Below, piece after piece: positions 16,248-25,580 of a stretch of DNA of 50,107 bases. The stretch's first letter is position 1. Every line of letters starts with the position of its first letter. The stretch spans positions 1-50,107 of the forward strand of contig JAGTQG010000006.1 in NCBI GenBank assembly GCA_018396875.1, in the 5' to 3' direction. The notes under the pieces are model-generated. The model saw only the letters and a program-made list of their open reading frames with translations, ran no database searches and had not been told where the DNA came from. Made by a program: the position numbers and the translations under genes. The stretch comes from Candidatus Bathyarchaeota archaeon (GTDB lineage: Archaea > Thermoproteota > Bathyarchaeia > Bathyarchaeales > Bathycorpusculaceae).

Positions 16248-16288
16248 TTTAGACAGAGATTTTCCGCTTACCAGTAGGGGGAACTAAA

Positions 16289-16444
16289 ATGAAGTTGATC
16301 ACACTTTATCTTCCCGAACCATACATTGAAGCGTTAGACCAGTTAGTAAATGAGAAGTTTTATCCAAACAGAGCTGAGGCTATTCGCGTGGCTATCCGTG
16401 ACCTAATAAATAATGAGATTTGGCGCAGAAAGAGGGTTGGCTAA
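16289..16444 (+). CDS. Short ribbon-helix-helix protein, CdrS-like
   Basis: A 51-residue protein that is almost only an RHH (CopG/MetJ-like) domain: strand KLITLYLPEPY, helix IEALDQLVNEKF, turn YPNRAE, helix AIRVAIRDLINNEIW, basic tail RRKRVG. The stop TAA shares its last base with the ATG of ftsZ (TAATG), so the two are translationally coupled. In haloarchaea a short RHH protein, CdrS, lies next to ftsZ2 and regulates cell-division genes. The same layout here suggests an equivalent, by context. Confidence 0.85.
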   Translation: MKLITLYLPEPYIEALDQLVNEKFYPNRAEAIRVAIRDLINNEIWRRKRVG

Positions 16445-17559
16445 TGCAGACAACCGTTGGACAACAGACCTTCCGCTATTCGTGGCAGAGCACTGTTGCT
16501 GAAGAGATACGCCCACCTGGTTTTTGTCGTATGCTTGTACTTGGCGTTGGCGGGGCTGGAAACAATGCTGTGACAAGGCTTATGGAGATGGGTGTTGCTG
16601 GAGCAGAATGTATAGCAATAAACACGGACGCCCTCCACCTGAACATTTCAAAAGCTCACAGAAAAATCTTGATAGGTGAAAAATTAACCAAAGGTTTGGG
16701 GGTCGGCGGAGATCCAAAGCTTGGGAAAGCAGCAATAGAGGAATCCAAGAAACGTATTGAAGACTTACTCACGGGCGCAGACATAGTTTTTATAACGGCT
16801 GGATTAGGTGGAGGCACTGGCACGGGCGCCGCACCTGTTATTGCTGAAATCGCCAAAAAGAAGGGTGCCTTAACCGTCGGTGTTGTCACGATGCCTTTCA
16901 GGATTGAAAGGGGACGCACAGAGTATGCGGCTCTCGCTTTAACTGAGATGCGGAGACACTGCGATACAGTTGTGGTTATTGACAACAATAAGCTGCTCCA
17001 GCTTGCACCTCACTTGCCCATAAATGAGGCTTTCAAGCTTGCGGATCAAGTTTTGGCAAACATGATTAAGGGAATAGTCGAAACTATTTCGGCGCCAAGC
17101 CTCATAAACCTTGACTTTGCAGACTTCAAAACTGTTGTTAAGCGAGGTGGACTTGCTGTAATAGGCATTGGCGAGTCAGACGCGCCTAATAGGGCTGAAG
17201 ACGCCGTTAGAAAGGCCTTGAGGAACCCGCTTTTAGATGTGGATTACACTGGGGCTAAAGGTGCGCTTATACATGTTTGCGGGGACGTCCACATGACCAT
17301 TGAAGAGGCAAACCGTGTTGGAGAAATAGTCACAGAAATGATGGATGAAGACTCGCTTGTGATTTGGGGAGCGAGAGTAAACCCTGAGCTTGACGGAAAA
17401 ATAAAAGTAACCGTAGTGCTGACCGGCGTAAGTTCGCCCTACATCTTAAGCGGATTCGGCGCCATCGCACCACAACTTTTCAACATGGAGCCTTACGCTG
17501 AACCTGAAAAACCGTTAAACATAGATTTAAACTTGTATCAAATGGAACGAGACACGTAA
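16444..17559 (+). CDS. ftsZ: Cell division GTPase FtsZ
   Basis: A 371-residue tubulin-like GTPase that forms the division ring at mid-cell. GTP contacts are GVGGAGNNA (residues 34-42) and the tubulin signature GGGTGTG (122-128); the T7 loop NLDFAD (222-227) carries the catalytic acids. The frame is open upstream to 16420, but the ATG at 16444 overlaps the RHH stop and is the natural start. The C-terminal tail is short (PEKPLNIDLNLYQMERDT). I cannot assign it to FtsZ1 or FtsZ2 by eye. Confidence 0.95.
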   Translation: MQTTVGQQTFRYSWQSTVAEEIRPPGFCRMLVLGVGGAGNNAVTRLMEMGVAGAECIAINTDALHLNISKAHRKILIGEKLTKGLGVGGDPKLGKAAIEESKKRIEDLLTGADIVFITAGLGGGTGTGAAPVIAEIAKKKGALTVGVVTMPFRIERGRTEYAALALTEMRRHCDTVVVIDNNKLLQLAPHLPINEAFKLADQVLANMIKGIVETISAPSLINLDFADFKTVVKRGGLAVIGIGESDAPNRAEDAVRKALRNPLLDVDYTGAKGALIHVCGDVHMTIEEANRVGEIVTEMMDEDSLVIWGARVNPELDGKIKVTVVLTGVSSPYILSGFGAIAPQLFNMEPYAEPEKPLNIDLNLYQMERDT

Positions 17560-17629
17560 GTTCTCTTTCCATCCCTTTTTGTTGGAAGAAAATGTTAAAA
17601 GAAATAGCTTCTGACTTTAGATTCTGTGC

Positions 17630-19432
17630 GTGAAAAGGATGGTTAATCTTGAAAAGATTTTAAGCTACGTCGAAGAGGTTATAAGAATCCCTGACACCGT
17701 TTTCGTGGACCTATCCAAAGATGGAAAATTTGCGGTTTTCCTTTCAAATTCTTCTGGTTCCTATCAACTTTGGTCGCTGAATTTGGCCACGCTTGACGTT
17801 AAACAGATTTCCCACGGAGATGAACGCGTCACATTCGCTGAGATTTCACCAGACTGCAAAACTGTTGTTTTTTCAAGGGATTTTGGTGGGGCTGAACGCC
17901 ATCAATTCTTTTCAGCGCCTTTAACCGGTGAGAGAGAAGAGGAGCAAATTTCAAAGCTTAGGGACATAAGAGTGTTTGACTTTGCCTGGTCCCCTTCGGG
18001 GAAAGATGTAGCCTTCACTGGATGTACAGCAGAGGCGAACCAGCTTTGGCTTTTCGACATGGAAAACCGCAAATACAAGTCTATTTACAAAAGTGTGGGT
18101 TACATTTTTTCGCCAGACTGGACTAGGGATGGCAAAATGCTTGTTGCCTCAGCGAAAACCACAGAGAAACCAAGATCAGCTGAGCTTCTCTTAATCGAAG
18201 TGGAAAGCTTAAAAACGCAAGTGTACACGCCGCGCGTTGGCAGCGAAAATTCTCAACCCAAATGGAACCCCGATGGCAACAAAGTACTCTTTAAGACTAA
18301 CGCCTTGGGAGCCTACGACCTCGCCATCTTCGACGTCCAAGCTGGAACAACAACTTTCCTACATTTATCCATGTATGGCTTGGATTTTCCAAACTTTGAC
18401 TGGACACCTGATGGCAGAGGCTTGTGGTTTACTGCGGCAAAGGATGGAAGGACAAAACTGTACATGTATAGGTTCGATGAAAAACCAGTAGAGGTTCAAA
18501 CGCCTACTGGAAGGATAAGCCACATAAAACTTGACAGAACAGGCTCATTCTTCATCTTTTCATGGTCTTCACTTTCCCAACCGCCCATCCTTTCAAAGTT
18601 GAACTTGAAAACTAAAAAGGTTGAGACTCTCTACGAGCCAAAATACAACAAAAAATTACCATTGGGAAAAGCACAGTTCTACAAGTACAAGTCGTTTGAC
18701 GGTCTTGAAATCCCAGCCTTCATGGTTTTCGCCAAAGGCTCAAAGAAACCCAACCCTTGCGTAGTGTGGCCCCATGGTGGACCATGGTGGGAGGTTGCAG
18801 ATGAATGGAATGCAGCTATCCAAGCCATATGTGTTGGAGGATTCCACGTGTTCTGTCCAAACTTTAGGGGGAGCACTGGCTACGGCGCTGAGTTTGAAAG
18901 GATGAACATCAAGGACCCTGGAGGCGGCGACTTGCAAGACGTTGTTTATGGCGCCAAATTCGTCAAGGAGAAGGGCTTTGTAGAGGACGATAAAATAGCT
19001 ATTGCTGGCGCCAGCTATGGCGGTTTTATGACTTTCATAGCCATGACGAAGTTTCCCGACGTCTGGAAGGCGGGTGCAGCGATAGTTGGCGTCACTGATT
19101 GGAAGGAAATGTATGAGCTTTCAGATGCAGCCTTCAGAAGCTTTATAGAAGAACTTCTAGGAAAACCCGAAGAAAATCCGGAGTTGTTTAGGGATAGGTC
19201 GCCCATAAACTTTGTCCACCAAATGAAGAGCCCGATACTTATTTGGCACAGGGCCAATGACTCCAGATGTCCTCTAAGACCTATAGAAAAGTTTGTCCAA
19301 AAACTTAGGGAGTTAAAGAAACCCCACGAGTTTCATGTGGTTGAAGCTGAAGGTCACGGTCCACAGAGAACCGAGAATCTAGTTAAACAATATAGGCATG
19401 TAGTTGCATTTCTCGTGAAAAACCTCCATTAG
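17630..19432 (+). CDS. S9 family peptidase (acylaminoacyl-peptidase/prolyl oligopeptidase type)
   Basis: A 600-residue two-domain protein, GTG start. Residues 20-330 form a WD40/TolB-like beta propeller (repeats such as FAWSPSGKDVAFTG, PDWTRDGKMLVAS, PKWNPDGNKVLFKT, FDWTPDGRGLWFT). Residues 350-600 form an alpha/beta hydrolase with GASYGGF (nucleophile Ser), an acid near HRANDSRCPL and the catalytic His in EGHGPQ. VWPHGGPWW forms the oxyanion region. No signal peptide, so it is likely a cytosolic oligopeptidase. Confidence 0.92.
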   Translation: MKRMVNLEKILSYVEEVIRIPDTVFVDLSKDGKFAVFLSNSSGSYQLWSLNLATLDVKQISHGDERVTFAEISPDCKTVVFSRDFGGAERHQFFSAPLTGEREEEQISKLRDIRVFDFAWSPSGKDVAFTGCTAEANQLWLFDMENRKYKSIYKSVGYIFSPDWTRDGKMLVASAKTTEKPRSAELLLIEVESLKTQVYTPRVGSENSQPKWNPDGNKVLFKTNALGAYDLAIFDVQAGTTTFLHLSMYGLDFPNFDWTPDGRGLWFTAAKDGRTKLYMYRFDEKPVEVQTPTGRISHIKLDRTGSFFIFSWSSLSQPPILSKLNLKTKKVETLYEPKYNKKLPLGKAQFYKYKSFDGLEIPAFMVFAKGSKKPNPCVVWPHGGPWWEVADEWNAAIQAICVGGFHVFCPNFRGSTGYGAEFERMNIKDPGGGDLQDVVYGAKFVKEKGFVEDDKIAIAGASYGGFMTFIAMTKFPDVWKAGAAIVGVTDWKEMYELSDAAFRSFIEELLGKPEENPELFRDRSPINFVHQMKSPILIWHRANDSRCPLRPIEKFVQKLRELKKPHEFHVVEAEGHGPQRTENLVKQYRHVVAFLVKNLH

Positions 19433-19532
19433 AGATCAAATTAAAACTACCTTAATTTTCGTTTATTTTGGCGAAATGGTTTATAGGAAAAACTGCGTGC
19501 ATTCAGTTGAACAAACTGTAGAAGGAAACGCG

Positions 19533-20354
19533 ATGCCACTTGGCGTAGGCCTTATCGGATGTGGTTCCATAGGAAGTGTGCTGGCAAAGGCAATAGATAA
19601 TGGTCAGGCCGGAGAAGCTCGCTTAGCCATGGTTTTCGACAAGAACCTTAAAAAAGCAGAGGATTTAGCGCAAAAATTGAAAAGCAAACCCAAAATTGCC
19701 AGAACTTTTAGGGAGCTTATTGAATGCGAAGATGTAAAGCTGGTTGTGGAGGCAGCTTCCCAGGAAGCTGTTAGGGCTTACGCCGTCGAAGTGTTGAGGG
19801 CTGGTAAAGACTTGATGATTATGAGCGCCGGCGCTCTTGTGGACCCAAAGTTGGCAAGCGAAATCAGCCAAGCAGCCAAAATGAACAACCGAAAGGTCTA
19901 TGTGCCTTCTGGCGCCATCGCTGGATTGGACGGCGTGAAAGCCTCAGCGATTGGCAAAATTAAGAGGGTTGTGTTAACCACGAGGAAACCGTTGGAGGCA
20001 TTGAAGGACAACGCCTACTTCAGGGAAAAGTTTGGCGAAAAAGTTGAAGAGTCAACAGTAATATATGAAGGAAACGCTGTGGAAGCATGCAAACTTTTCC
20101 CAGCCAACGTCAACGTGGCGGCAACTTTAAGTTTGGCTGGCGTTGGTGCAGAAGAAACTATTGTAAGGGTAATAGCTGACCCAGCTTTGAAAAGAAATGT
20201 TCATGAAATTGAGGTTAGAGGCGAATTCGGCGAACTTGCAGTTCATGTGGAAAATGTGCCGTCTGCCGAGAATCCTAAGACAAGTTTTTTGGCGGCTCTC
20301 TCAGCCATTGCAACATTAAAGAAAATCACTGAGCCAATTGTCGTGGGGACGTAA
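19533..20354 (+). CDS. nadX: L-aspartate dehydrogenase
   Basis: A 273-residue oxidoreductase. The N-terminal Rossmann motif is GLIGCGSIGSVLAKAI; other landmarks are EAASQEAVRAYAVEVL, MSAGALVDPKL, VPSGAIAGLDGVKAS, FPANVNVAATLSLAG and a C-terminal RGEFGELAVHVENVPSAENPKTS. This is the aspartate dehydrogenase family that supplies iminoaspartate for NAD synthesis. The frame is open to 19476, but a TATA-like box (GGTTTATAGG, about 19469-19478) and GAAGGAAA just before ATG 19533 favour the shorter start. NadA and NadC are not in the window. Confidence 0.9.
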   Translation: MPLGVGLIGCGSIGSVLAKAIDNGQAGEARLAMVFDKNLKKAEDLAQKLKSKPKIARTFRELIECEDVKLVVEAASQEAVRAYAVEVLRAGKDLMIMSAGALVDPKLASEISQAAKMNNRKVYVPSGAIAGLDGVKASAIGKIKRVVLTTRKPLEALKDNAYFREKFGEKVEESTVIYEGNAVEACKLFPANVNVAATLSLAGVGAEETIVRVIADPALKRNVHEIEVRGEFGELAVHVENVPSAENPKTSFLAALSAIATLKKITEPIVVGT

Positions 20355-20366
20355 AGCAAATTTTTG

Positions 20367-21008
20367 CTAAAAAATCTTGACTTTGAAAGCTAAAATTTCT
20401 CTTTTAAGTCTTGTTCCAAGCGGTATTGCGTTGCCTATGGGTTCGCAAAGCCCCTTGCCTATGGCTTTAATCACGTCGTGGCAGTTAAGCTCAGCATCTA
20501 CAAGCGTGTATGCAGCGCCGATTTCTGGAGCATAGTGGGCGTCGCTTCCTGCCACTTGGGGCAAACCAAGCCTAACGGCTAGTTCCCGTGCACTTTTGAC
20601 GGAGCGCTTAAATGGGAAGGCTGAAGCGTTTATCACTTCAACAGCGTCGAACCTTCGACTTGTATTCTGTCCTAAGCTTGCCTTAAAAATGGCTCTGGGA
20701 TGGCATGCGATGGCTAAACCGCCAAGCTCATGAATCCTATCAATGGTTTCTCCTACACTCAGATTTTTTGGCACCGTCTCTTGAAGGTTAAGCCCAATTA
20801 CGTGGCCGTTTAGACTTGAAATTTCCATGCCCGGTATTATGAGGAGGTTTTTGGTTTCTTTCGCCACTTTAAGGGCGCCATCTATCCGGTCATGGTCTGT
20901 TATGGCAACGCCGTCCAAACCAGCCTTTTTAGCGTAAAAGACAAGCTCCTCCGGTTTGATTAGTCCATCATAAGAGTGGCACGTGTGAACGTGGAGGTCT
21001 ATTTTCAC
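20367..21008 (-). CDS. PHP-domain phosphoesterase
   Basis: A 213-residue metal-dependent hydrolase of the PHP superfamily. Metal ligands are DLHVHTCHS (H6, H8), ITDHDRI, GMEIS, CHPRA and GSDAH. The small size and the lack of other domains fit the YciV-type or stand-alone archaeal PHP phosphoesterases that act on phosphate esters such as nucleotides. The substrate is unknown. It lies 12 bases after metG on the same strand. Confidence 0.88.
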   Translation of the reverse strand: MKIDLHVHTCHSYDGLIKPEELVFYAKKAGLDGVAITDHDRIDGALKVAKETKNLLIIPGMEISSLNGHVIGLNLQETVPKNLSVGETIDRIHELGGLAIACHPRAIFKASLGQNTSRRFDAVEVINASAFPFKRSVKSARELAVRLGLPQVAGSDAHYAPEIGAAYTLVDAELNCHDVIKAIGKGLCEPIGNAIPLGTRLKREILAFKVKIF

Positions 21009-21020
21009 TTTCAGAGCTTT

Positions 21021-22715
21021 TCACTTCGCCATGGTCTTTCTAACTTTCTCCAGCATTTCGTCAAGCTTTTTCTCGTCAGCCTCAATTTTACGGAACAATG
21101 GTTTAGCCTCGGCTATTTTGTGGCCAGTAGGTAGGGGCTTCAAGGCTTCGTCCCACTTTTGCTGGTGGACGCTGCCCGGCAAGTTTAAGGTTTTCCACAG
21201 CTCGTCAGCCGTGAATGGAATTATTGGCGCAGACACTATGGCTAGGGCTTTTACAAGTTGAACGGCCACATATAGGGTTGTGGCGGCTTTGGCTTTATCC
21301 CGCTTTATAAGGTTCCATGGTTCCTTCTCGTTGAAGTACTGGTTTCCAAGCCTTCCTATACCTATAACGCCGTTGGCAGCGGCTTGAAGTTTGCAAGCCT
21401 CATAGTCGGCGGCGATTTCGTCCACCTGTTCTTTGAGGCTTTTGAGCACTTGCTCGTCTTTAGCATCCAATGTGCCGGGTTCGGGTATTTGGCTGTTGAA
21501 GTGTCTGTTTATGAAGGATAATGTGCGGTGGACAAAGTTTCCGAAGGTGTCGTTTAAGTCTGCGTTGATTTTCTCAGCGAAGATTTCCCATGAAAAGTTT
21601 GAGTCCTTCGTTTCTGGACGGGTGGCGATTAGGAAGTAGCGCCAGTAGTCCGGCGGGAAAAGTTCAAGGGCTTCGTCTATCCATATGCCTATCCTCAGGC
21701 TTTTTGAGGCTTTTTCACCCTTGAACTGGAGGAACTCGGTGGCTGAAACGTTCCACGGCAAATTATAGTCCTCGTGGGAAGCCATCAGCAGAGCTGGCAG
21801 AATAATAGTGTGGAAGGGAATATTATCCTTCCCAATAAAGTATAACGTTTTAGCGCTTTTATCAAACCAGTAGGCTTTCCATCCCTCTGGGTCTCCACGG
21901 TTTCTGAAATATTCTATGGTGGCTGAAACATAGCCCAAAACAGCTTCAACCCACACATAAATTGTTTTGCCTTCAGCGCCTGGAAACGGTGCCGGAATAC
22001 CCCAACTAACATCTCGCGTAACAGCCCTCGGCTTTAAACCCTCCTTTATGAGGTTTAGACTGAAGTTTTTGGCGTTGGCTGGCAGCTGCTTGTTTTCGCT
22101 TATGTACTTGGCTAGTTTGTCCGCAAACTTTGCAAGGTCAAAGTACCAATGTTTCGTTTTCTTGACAACCGGTTTGCCCTTGCAAATCACACAGTATGGT
22201 TCTATAAGAACGGTGGGTTCCAGCAGCCTTCCGCAAGCGTCACACTGGTCCCCGCGGGCTGGCACGTGCCCACAGTAAGGACATTTGCCTTCAACAAAGC
22301 GGTCAGGTAGAAAGCGCTTGCATTTTTCGCAGTAAAGCATCTCGGTTTCTTGGGTGAAAATGTAGCCGTTATTGTAAATCTTCATCAAGTGCTGCTGAAC
22401 GAACTCTTTGTGCACCGGGCTTTCGGTCCGAGTGTAATTGTCGAAGGATATTCCCCACCTCTTGAAGAGTTCCGCAACCCTCGCATGGTTCTTGTCCGTC
22501 AAGTCTCTTGGTTTCACGCCAAGCCTTATAGCTTCTACCTCGATTGGGGTTCCGTGCTCATCAGAGCCACTTACCATAACAACTTCTTCGCCCTTAAGCC
22601 TATAATACCGGGCGACAACATCCGCTGAAAGAACAGAACCCACCAAGTTGCCAATATGTGGAGTCACGTTAATATAGGGCCAAGCCGACGTAACCAAAAT
22701 TTTGCCGAGTTTCAC
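21021..22715 (-). CDS. metG: Methionyl-tRNA synthetase
   Basis: A 564-residue class I synthetase charging tRNA-Met. HIGH appears as HIGN at residues 20-23; the KMSKS region reads GEKASKSLR near residue 335. The connecting domain has two zinc knuckles with CEKC, CPYC, CDAC and CVIC pairs. WYFDLAKFADKL and YVWVEAVLGYVSA are typical. It lacks the C-terminal tRNA-binding domain, which archaea usually encode separately. ATG start about 90 bases from the secreted-protein stop. Confidence 0.95.
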   Translation of the reverse strand: MKLGKILVTSAWPYINVTPHIGNLVGSVLSADVVARYYRLKGEEVVMVSGSDEHGTPIEVEAIRLGVKPRDLTDKNHARVAELFKRWGISFDNYTRTESPVHKEFVQQHLMKIYNNGYIFTQETEMLYCEKCKRFLPDRFVEGKCPYCGHVPARGDQCDACGRLLEPTVLIEPYCVICKGKPVVKKTKHWYFDLAKFADKLAKYISENKQLPANAKNFSLNLIKEGLKPRAVTRDVSWGIPAPFPGAEGKTIYVWVEAVLGYVSATIEYFRNRGDPEGWKAYWFDKSAKTLYFIGKDNIPFHTIILPALLMASHEDYNLPWNVSATEFLQFKGEKASKSLRIGIWIDEALELFPPDYWRYFLIATRPETKDSNFSWEIFAEKINADLNDTFGNFVHRTLSFINRHFNSQIPEPGTLDAKDEQVLKSLKEQVDEIAADYEACKLQAAANGVIGIGRLGNQYFNEKEPWNLIKRDKAKAATTLYVAVQLVKALAIVSAPIIPFTADELWKTLNLPGSVHQQKWDEALKPLPTGHKIAEAKPLFRKIEADEKKLDEMLEKVRKTMAK

Positions 22716-22801
22716 TCACCTCCACGATCTGAACCTAGTCTGTATGTTAACAGAACATGCTTAAAAACTAAATGGAGAGAGGAAAAACAGGGAGTGTTTG
22801 G

Positions 22802-23392
22802 CTATTCCGTTTTTCCTAGTTCTTCTCCAAGAACCACTTTGGGTCTTCGCATGGAGAGGAATATTGTTGCAGCCAAAATTATTGTACAGACAATTGTCAG
22901 CACTACTTGCACAGTGATTAAACTCAGAAGTTTATCCATGTCTACAAGCAAGTACTTGTATGGTTGGGCAATGTTGACTGAACAAGGATATCTTCTAAAT
23001 GTGTATCCAGCAGATCCAATAGTGTAAACGCCCTCAACAGTGATGGCCCCACTATAAGCCCTTCCGTCGACTGGTATAGTAAAAGTCACAGTTGTGGTCC
23101 AATTTTGCCCCTTGCCTAGCACAGCGTTTCCAGCACTTATAGTGTAGTTTCCACCCCACATGGGAGAGTACCATGGAACATAAATCGTAACGTTTTTTAG
23201 AACCACTTCGTCGGGGCCCTCATTATATGCCCAAATCTTTAATGTGACGGTTTCGCCTGGCGAATATTGATATTTGTCCGTGTAGCCGTAAACGTTTATG
23301 TTAGCGGCGCATTCCGCTGGGCACGTAAGCGCTAAAATCGTTAGCACTGCCAAAACGCCAAGGAGTATAATTTTTCTTTCCAAACAACCCAC
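22802..23392 (-). CDS. Secreted/membrane-anchored beta-sandwich protein
   Basis: A 196-residue exported protein. A signal peptide (about residues 7-28, ILLGVLAVLTILALTCPAECA) is followed by a beta-sandwich resembling a CARDB/DUF11 unit (YQYSPGETVTLKIWAYNEGPDEVVLKNVTIYVP) with sequons NVT, NYT and NWT, then a C-terminal transmembrane helix (VVLTIVCTIILAATIFL) and a short basic tail. It is probably on the cell surface. The function is unknown. Confidence 0.75.
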   Translation of the reverse strand: MGCLERKIILLGVLAVLTILALTCPAECAANINVYGYTDKYQYSPGETVTLKIWAYNEGPDEVVLKNVTIYVPWYSPMWGGNYTISAGNAVLGKGQNWTTTVTFTIPVDGRAYSGAITVEGVYTIGSAGYTFRRYPCSVNIAQPYKYLLVDMDKLLSLITVQVVLTIVCTIILAATIFLSMRRPKVVLGEELGKTE

Positions 23393-23422
23393 CTAATTCG
23401 GTATAGTAATATCTGCGAGTTT

Positions 23423-24700
23423 TTAAAAGTTGTTGAATTTGCATCCAACTTTGTCGTCTTTATTCGGATTCAGAATCGTTTTAATAATGGATGTTATCTT
23501 CTCAGCTGAAGCTGTTGTTTTTATCCCTGCTAAGTTAAAATGGGTTGGCATGGCAATAAAACCCCCTTTTTTCAAAGCTTCGAGAACCACTTTGACAGAG
23601 GGCACTGGTACGCGCATTCTGCTACACATTTTATCCAAGACATAATATGTTGGCGGGGCCTCACATTCAGTTTTGACCAGCGCTAAAATTTTTTGGGCTC
23701 TCTTTTTTGTTTTGAATTGTCTTTTTTGGGCTTCTTCCTCCATTGAAGTGCAGAATTTTTCGTCTGCTATTTTTCCAAGCCATAGGGGTCCAGCGTAGTC
23801 TATTTTTGAACCGCAGTTTGAGCATTCACTAGCATGTCCAAGCAAAGTATCCTCGTGGACTGTTTCTCTGTGAAAGCAGTTGAAGCAGTGGAGAATGTAG
23901 CCCATATTTCTTAAACTTTCATTTGCCTCGTGGGCACCGTGTTTCAAGAGGATGTACACACGCACGTAGTGGTCTGTGCTGTGGCTGAAAAGTGGTGTTA
24001 TGCCAATCTCGTGTTTCGCCGCCGTCACCGCTGTGCATCCTAAGACAAGCCTTAGGGCTATTTCGTGGCAGTACTCTGTGCGGAGAGGCTTACCACCATA
24101 CTTGCGTATGCATGCTTTGGGGTGCACGCCGCATAGAGGCGCCATGTCCGTGGCGGTTAAAGCCAACAATCCGCCGTCACGGGTGGCTCTAATAGCGGAA
24201 TCAAGAAAAGGTGTTGGAGAGCCAAAGGGGTCTATGTCTATGGCGTCAAACCTTTTATAGGGCGCGCTGTGCCGTGCAAGAAGGAGGTTTGCATCCATGT
24301 TTTTGACGGATACGCGTTCACCAAGCCTGTTCAGTTCCACGTTGTATTTGGCCAGCTTGTAAGCCTTCCTGTTTATGTCGTTTATCAAGACTTTTTTGAC
24401 TCCTTCAACCTCCAGTGCGAAGCGTATTCCCCTAACACCACAACCCGCTAGAGGTTCGCAAACGGTTATTTCCCGTTTCACGGTTTGCTGATAAGCCTGT
24501 AAAGCTAGAACCGCGATATCGCGGTTCAATTCCATAACTGGATTGTAGAAGACGGGAGCCTTTGAGGGGGCATATTCGCTTGGCTTTTCCACGAAAGCTG
24601 AAAGTTTTGGAACAAGCACTCGCACTTGGCCTTCAGTGACAATTTCGGTTGGAAAGTCAATTTCGACGTTCAGGTTTTTCATGTCTTCGCTATGCCCCAC
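23423..24700 (-). CDS. trm1: tRNA (guanine26-N2)-dimethyltransferase
   Basis: A 425-residue Trm1 that methylates G26 of tRNA with SAM. The SAM-binding Rossmann core has CEPLAGCGVRGIRFALEV, VLINDINRKA and DAIDIDPFGSPTPFLDSAI; the zinc ribbon CFNCFHRE...CSNCGSK is in the C-terminal domain near 270-300. The N-terminal IVTEGQVRVLVP fits archaeal Trm1. It overlaps the MarC gene upstream by 22 bases. Confidence 0.95.
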   Translation of the reverse strand: MGHSEDMKNLNVEIDFPTEIVTEGQVRVLVPKLSAFVEKPSEYAPSKAPVFYNPVMELNRDIAVLALQAYQQTVKREITVCEPLAGCGVRGIRFALEVEGVKKVLINDINRKAYKLAKYNVELNRLGERVSVKNMDANLLLARHSAPYKRFDAIDIDPFGSPTPFLDSAIRATRDGGLLALTATDMAPLCGVHPKACIRKYGGKPLRTEYCHEIALRLVLGCTAVTAAKHEIGITPLFSHSTDHYVRVYILLKHGAHEANESLRNMGYILHCFNCFHRETVHEDTLLGHASECSNCGSKIDYAGPLWLGKIADEKFCTSMEEEAQKRQFKTKKRAQKILALVKTECEAPPTYYVLDKMCSRMRVPVPSVKVVLEALKKGGFIAMPTHFNLAGIKTTASAEKITSIIKTILNPNKDDKVGCKFNNF

Positions 24701-25455
24701 TCTAGTAGGGCGGAGTGTATCATTTGGGAGGCTATGGCCGCCAGTATAACGGCCATTATGCGGCTTGCCGCTTGGACGCCGTTGTTGCCTATGGCTGAAA
24801 CGAGCAGGGGTGCGAAGCGAAGCGTAAGGTAGACGCCTATGGCAGCGATCAGGCCTCCTATCAAAACGTTGATTATGGCGTAGGTGCTGGACAAAACAAT
24901 AAGGGTGGTCATTGTCCCCGGACCGACAAGAAGCGGTGTAGCCAGTGGCACAACCGCAACCTGTCTTATGTCTATAGTTTTCGATCTTGACATTCCGCCA
25001 AGCATGTCTATGGCAAGGATAAGCAGCAGTATTCCGCCGCCGAAACGGAAGTTTGTGACAGAAACATCCAGAGCTTTCAATATGAGGGGTCCAAAAAGCG
25101 TGAAGGTTAATAACAGCGCTACAACGATCATCGTCGTCGTGCTTGTTATCTTTAGTCTTTCATCATCTTTGAGTTTGCCGGTGTAAATGAGGAATGTTGG
25201 AATTGTGCTTATTGGATTCATTATTGTGAAAAGCTGTATGGATATGTTTAATATTGCGGCGGGGTCTATTTGAACCCATTCCTTCAAACCGCCAACCGTA
25301 AAGCGGAAAGATGTTAGGAAAACCAGCAATATTACGATTAAAAGTAAGGCCAGCCTGAAGACTTTGCTGTGCCGGCGGGCTATCCACTCGCTTAGCTGTC
25401 TTTCAAAGGACGAAACTAAACCTTCTTTTTCTCCGTCCATGCGGACTTTAACCAA
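24679..25455 (-). CDS. MarC-family integral membrane protein
   Basis: A 258-residue protein with six predicted helices after a cytosolic N-terminal region and one extra hydrophobic segment (RLALLLIVILLVFLTSF). The MarC (UPF0056) motifs FTIMNPISTIPTFL, GGGILLLILAIDMLGG and VVPLATPLLVGPGTMTTLIVLSS are all present. The role is unsettled; the early link with multiple drug resistance has not held. It shares 22 bases with trm1, so they are co-transcribed. Confidence 0.9.
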   Translation of the reverse strand: MVKVRMDGEKEGLVSSFERQLSEWIARRHSKVFRLALLLIVILLVFLTSFRFTVGGLKEWVQIDPAAILNISIQLFTIMNPISTIPTFLIYTGKLKDDERLKITSTTTMIVVALLLTFTLFGPLILKALDVSVTNFRFGGGILLLILAIDMLGGMSRSKTIDIRQVAVVPLATPLLVGPGTMTTLIVLSSTYAIINVLIGGLIAAIGVYLTLRFAPLLVSAIGNNGVQAASRIMAVILAAIASQMIHSALLEWGIAKT

Positions 25456-25580
25456 CCGTCTTTGTACGTCTGGTTGGTAGAATGTTTTTGAAAGGCATAT
25501 TAGACTTCTGGTTGGCTTACGCTATGCAAAATCTTTTAGGGGCTACAAGGTTAAAACATAAGCAGGAATGGTGCATCAAA

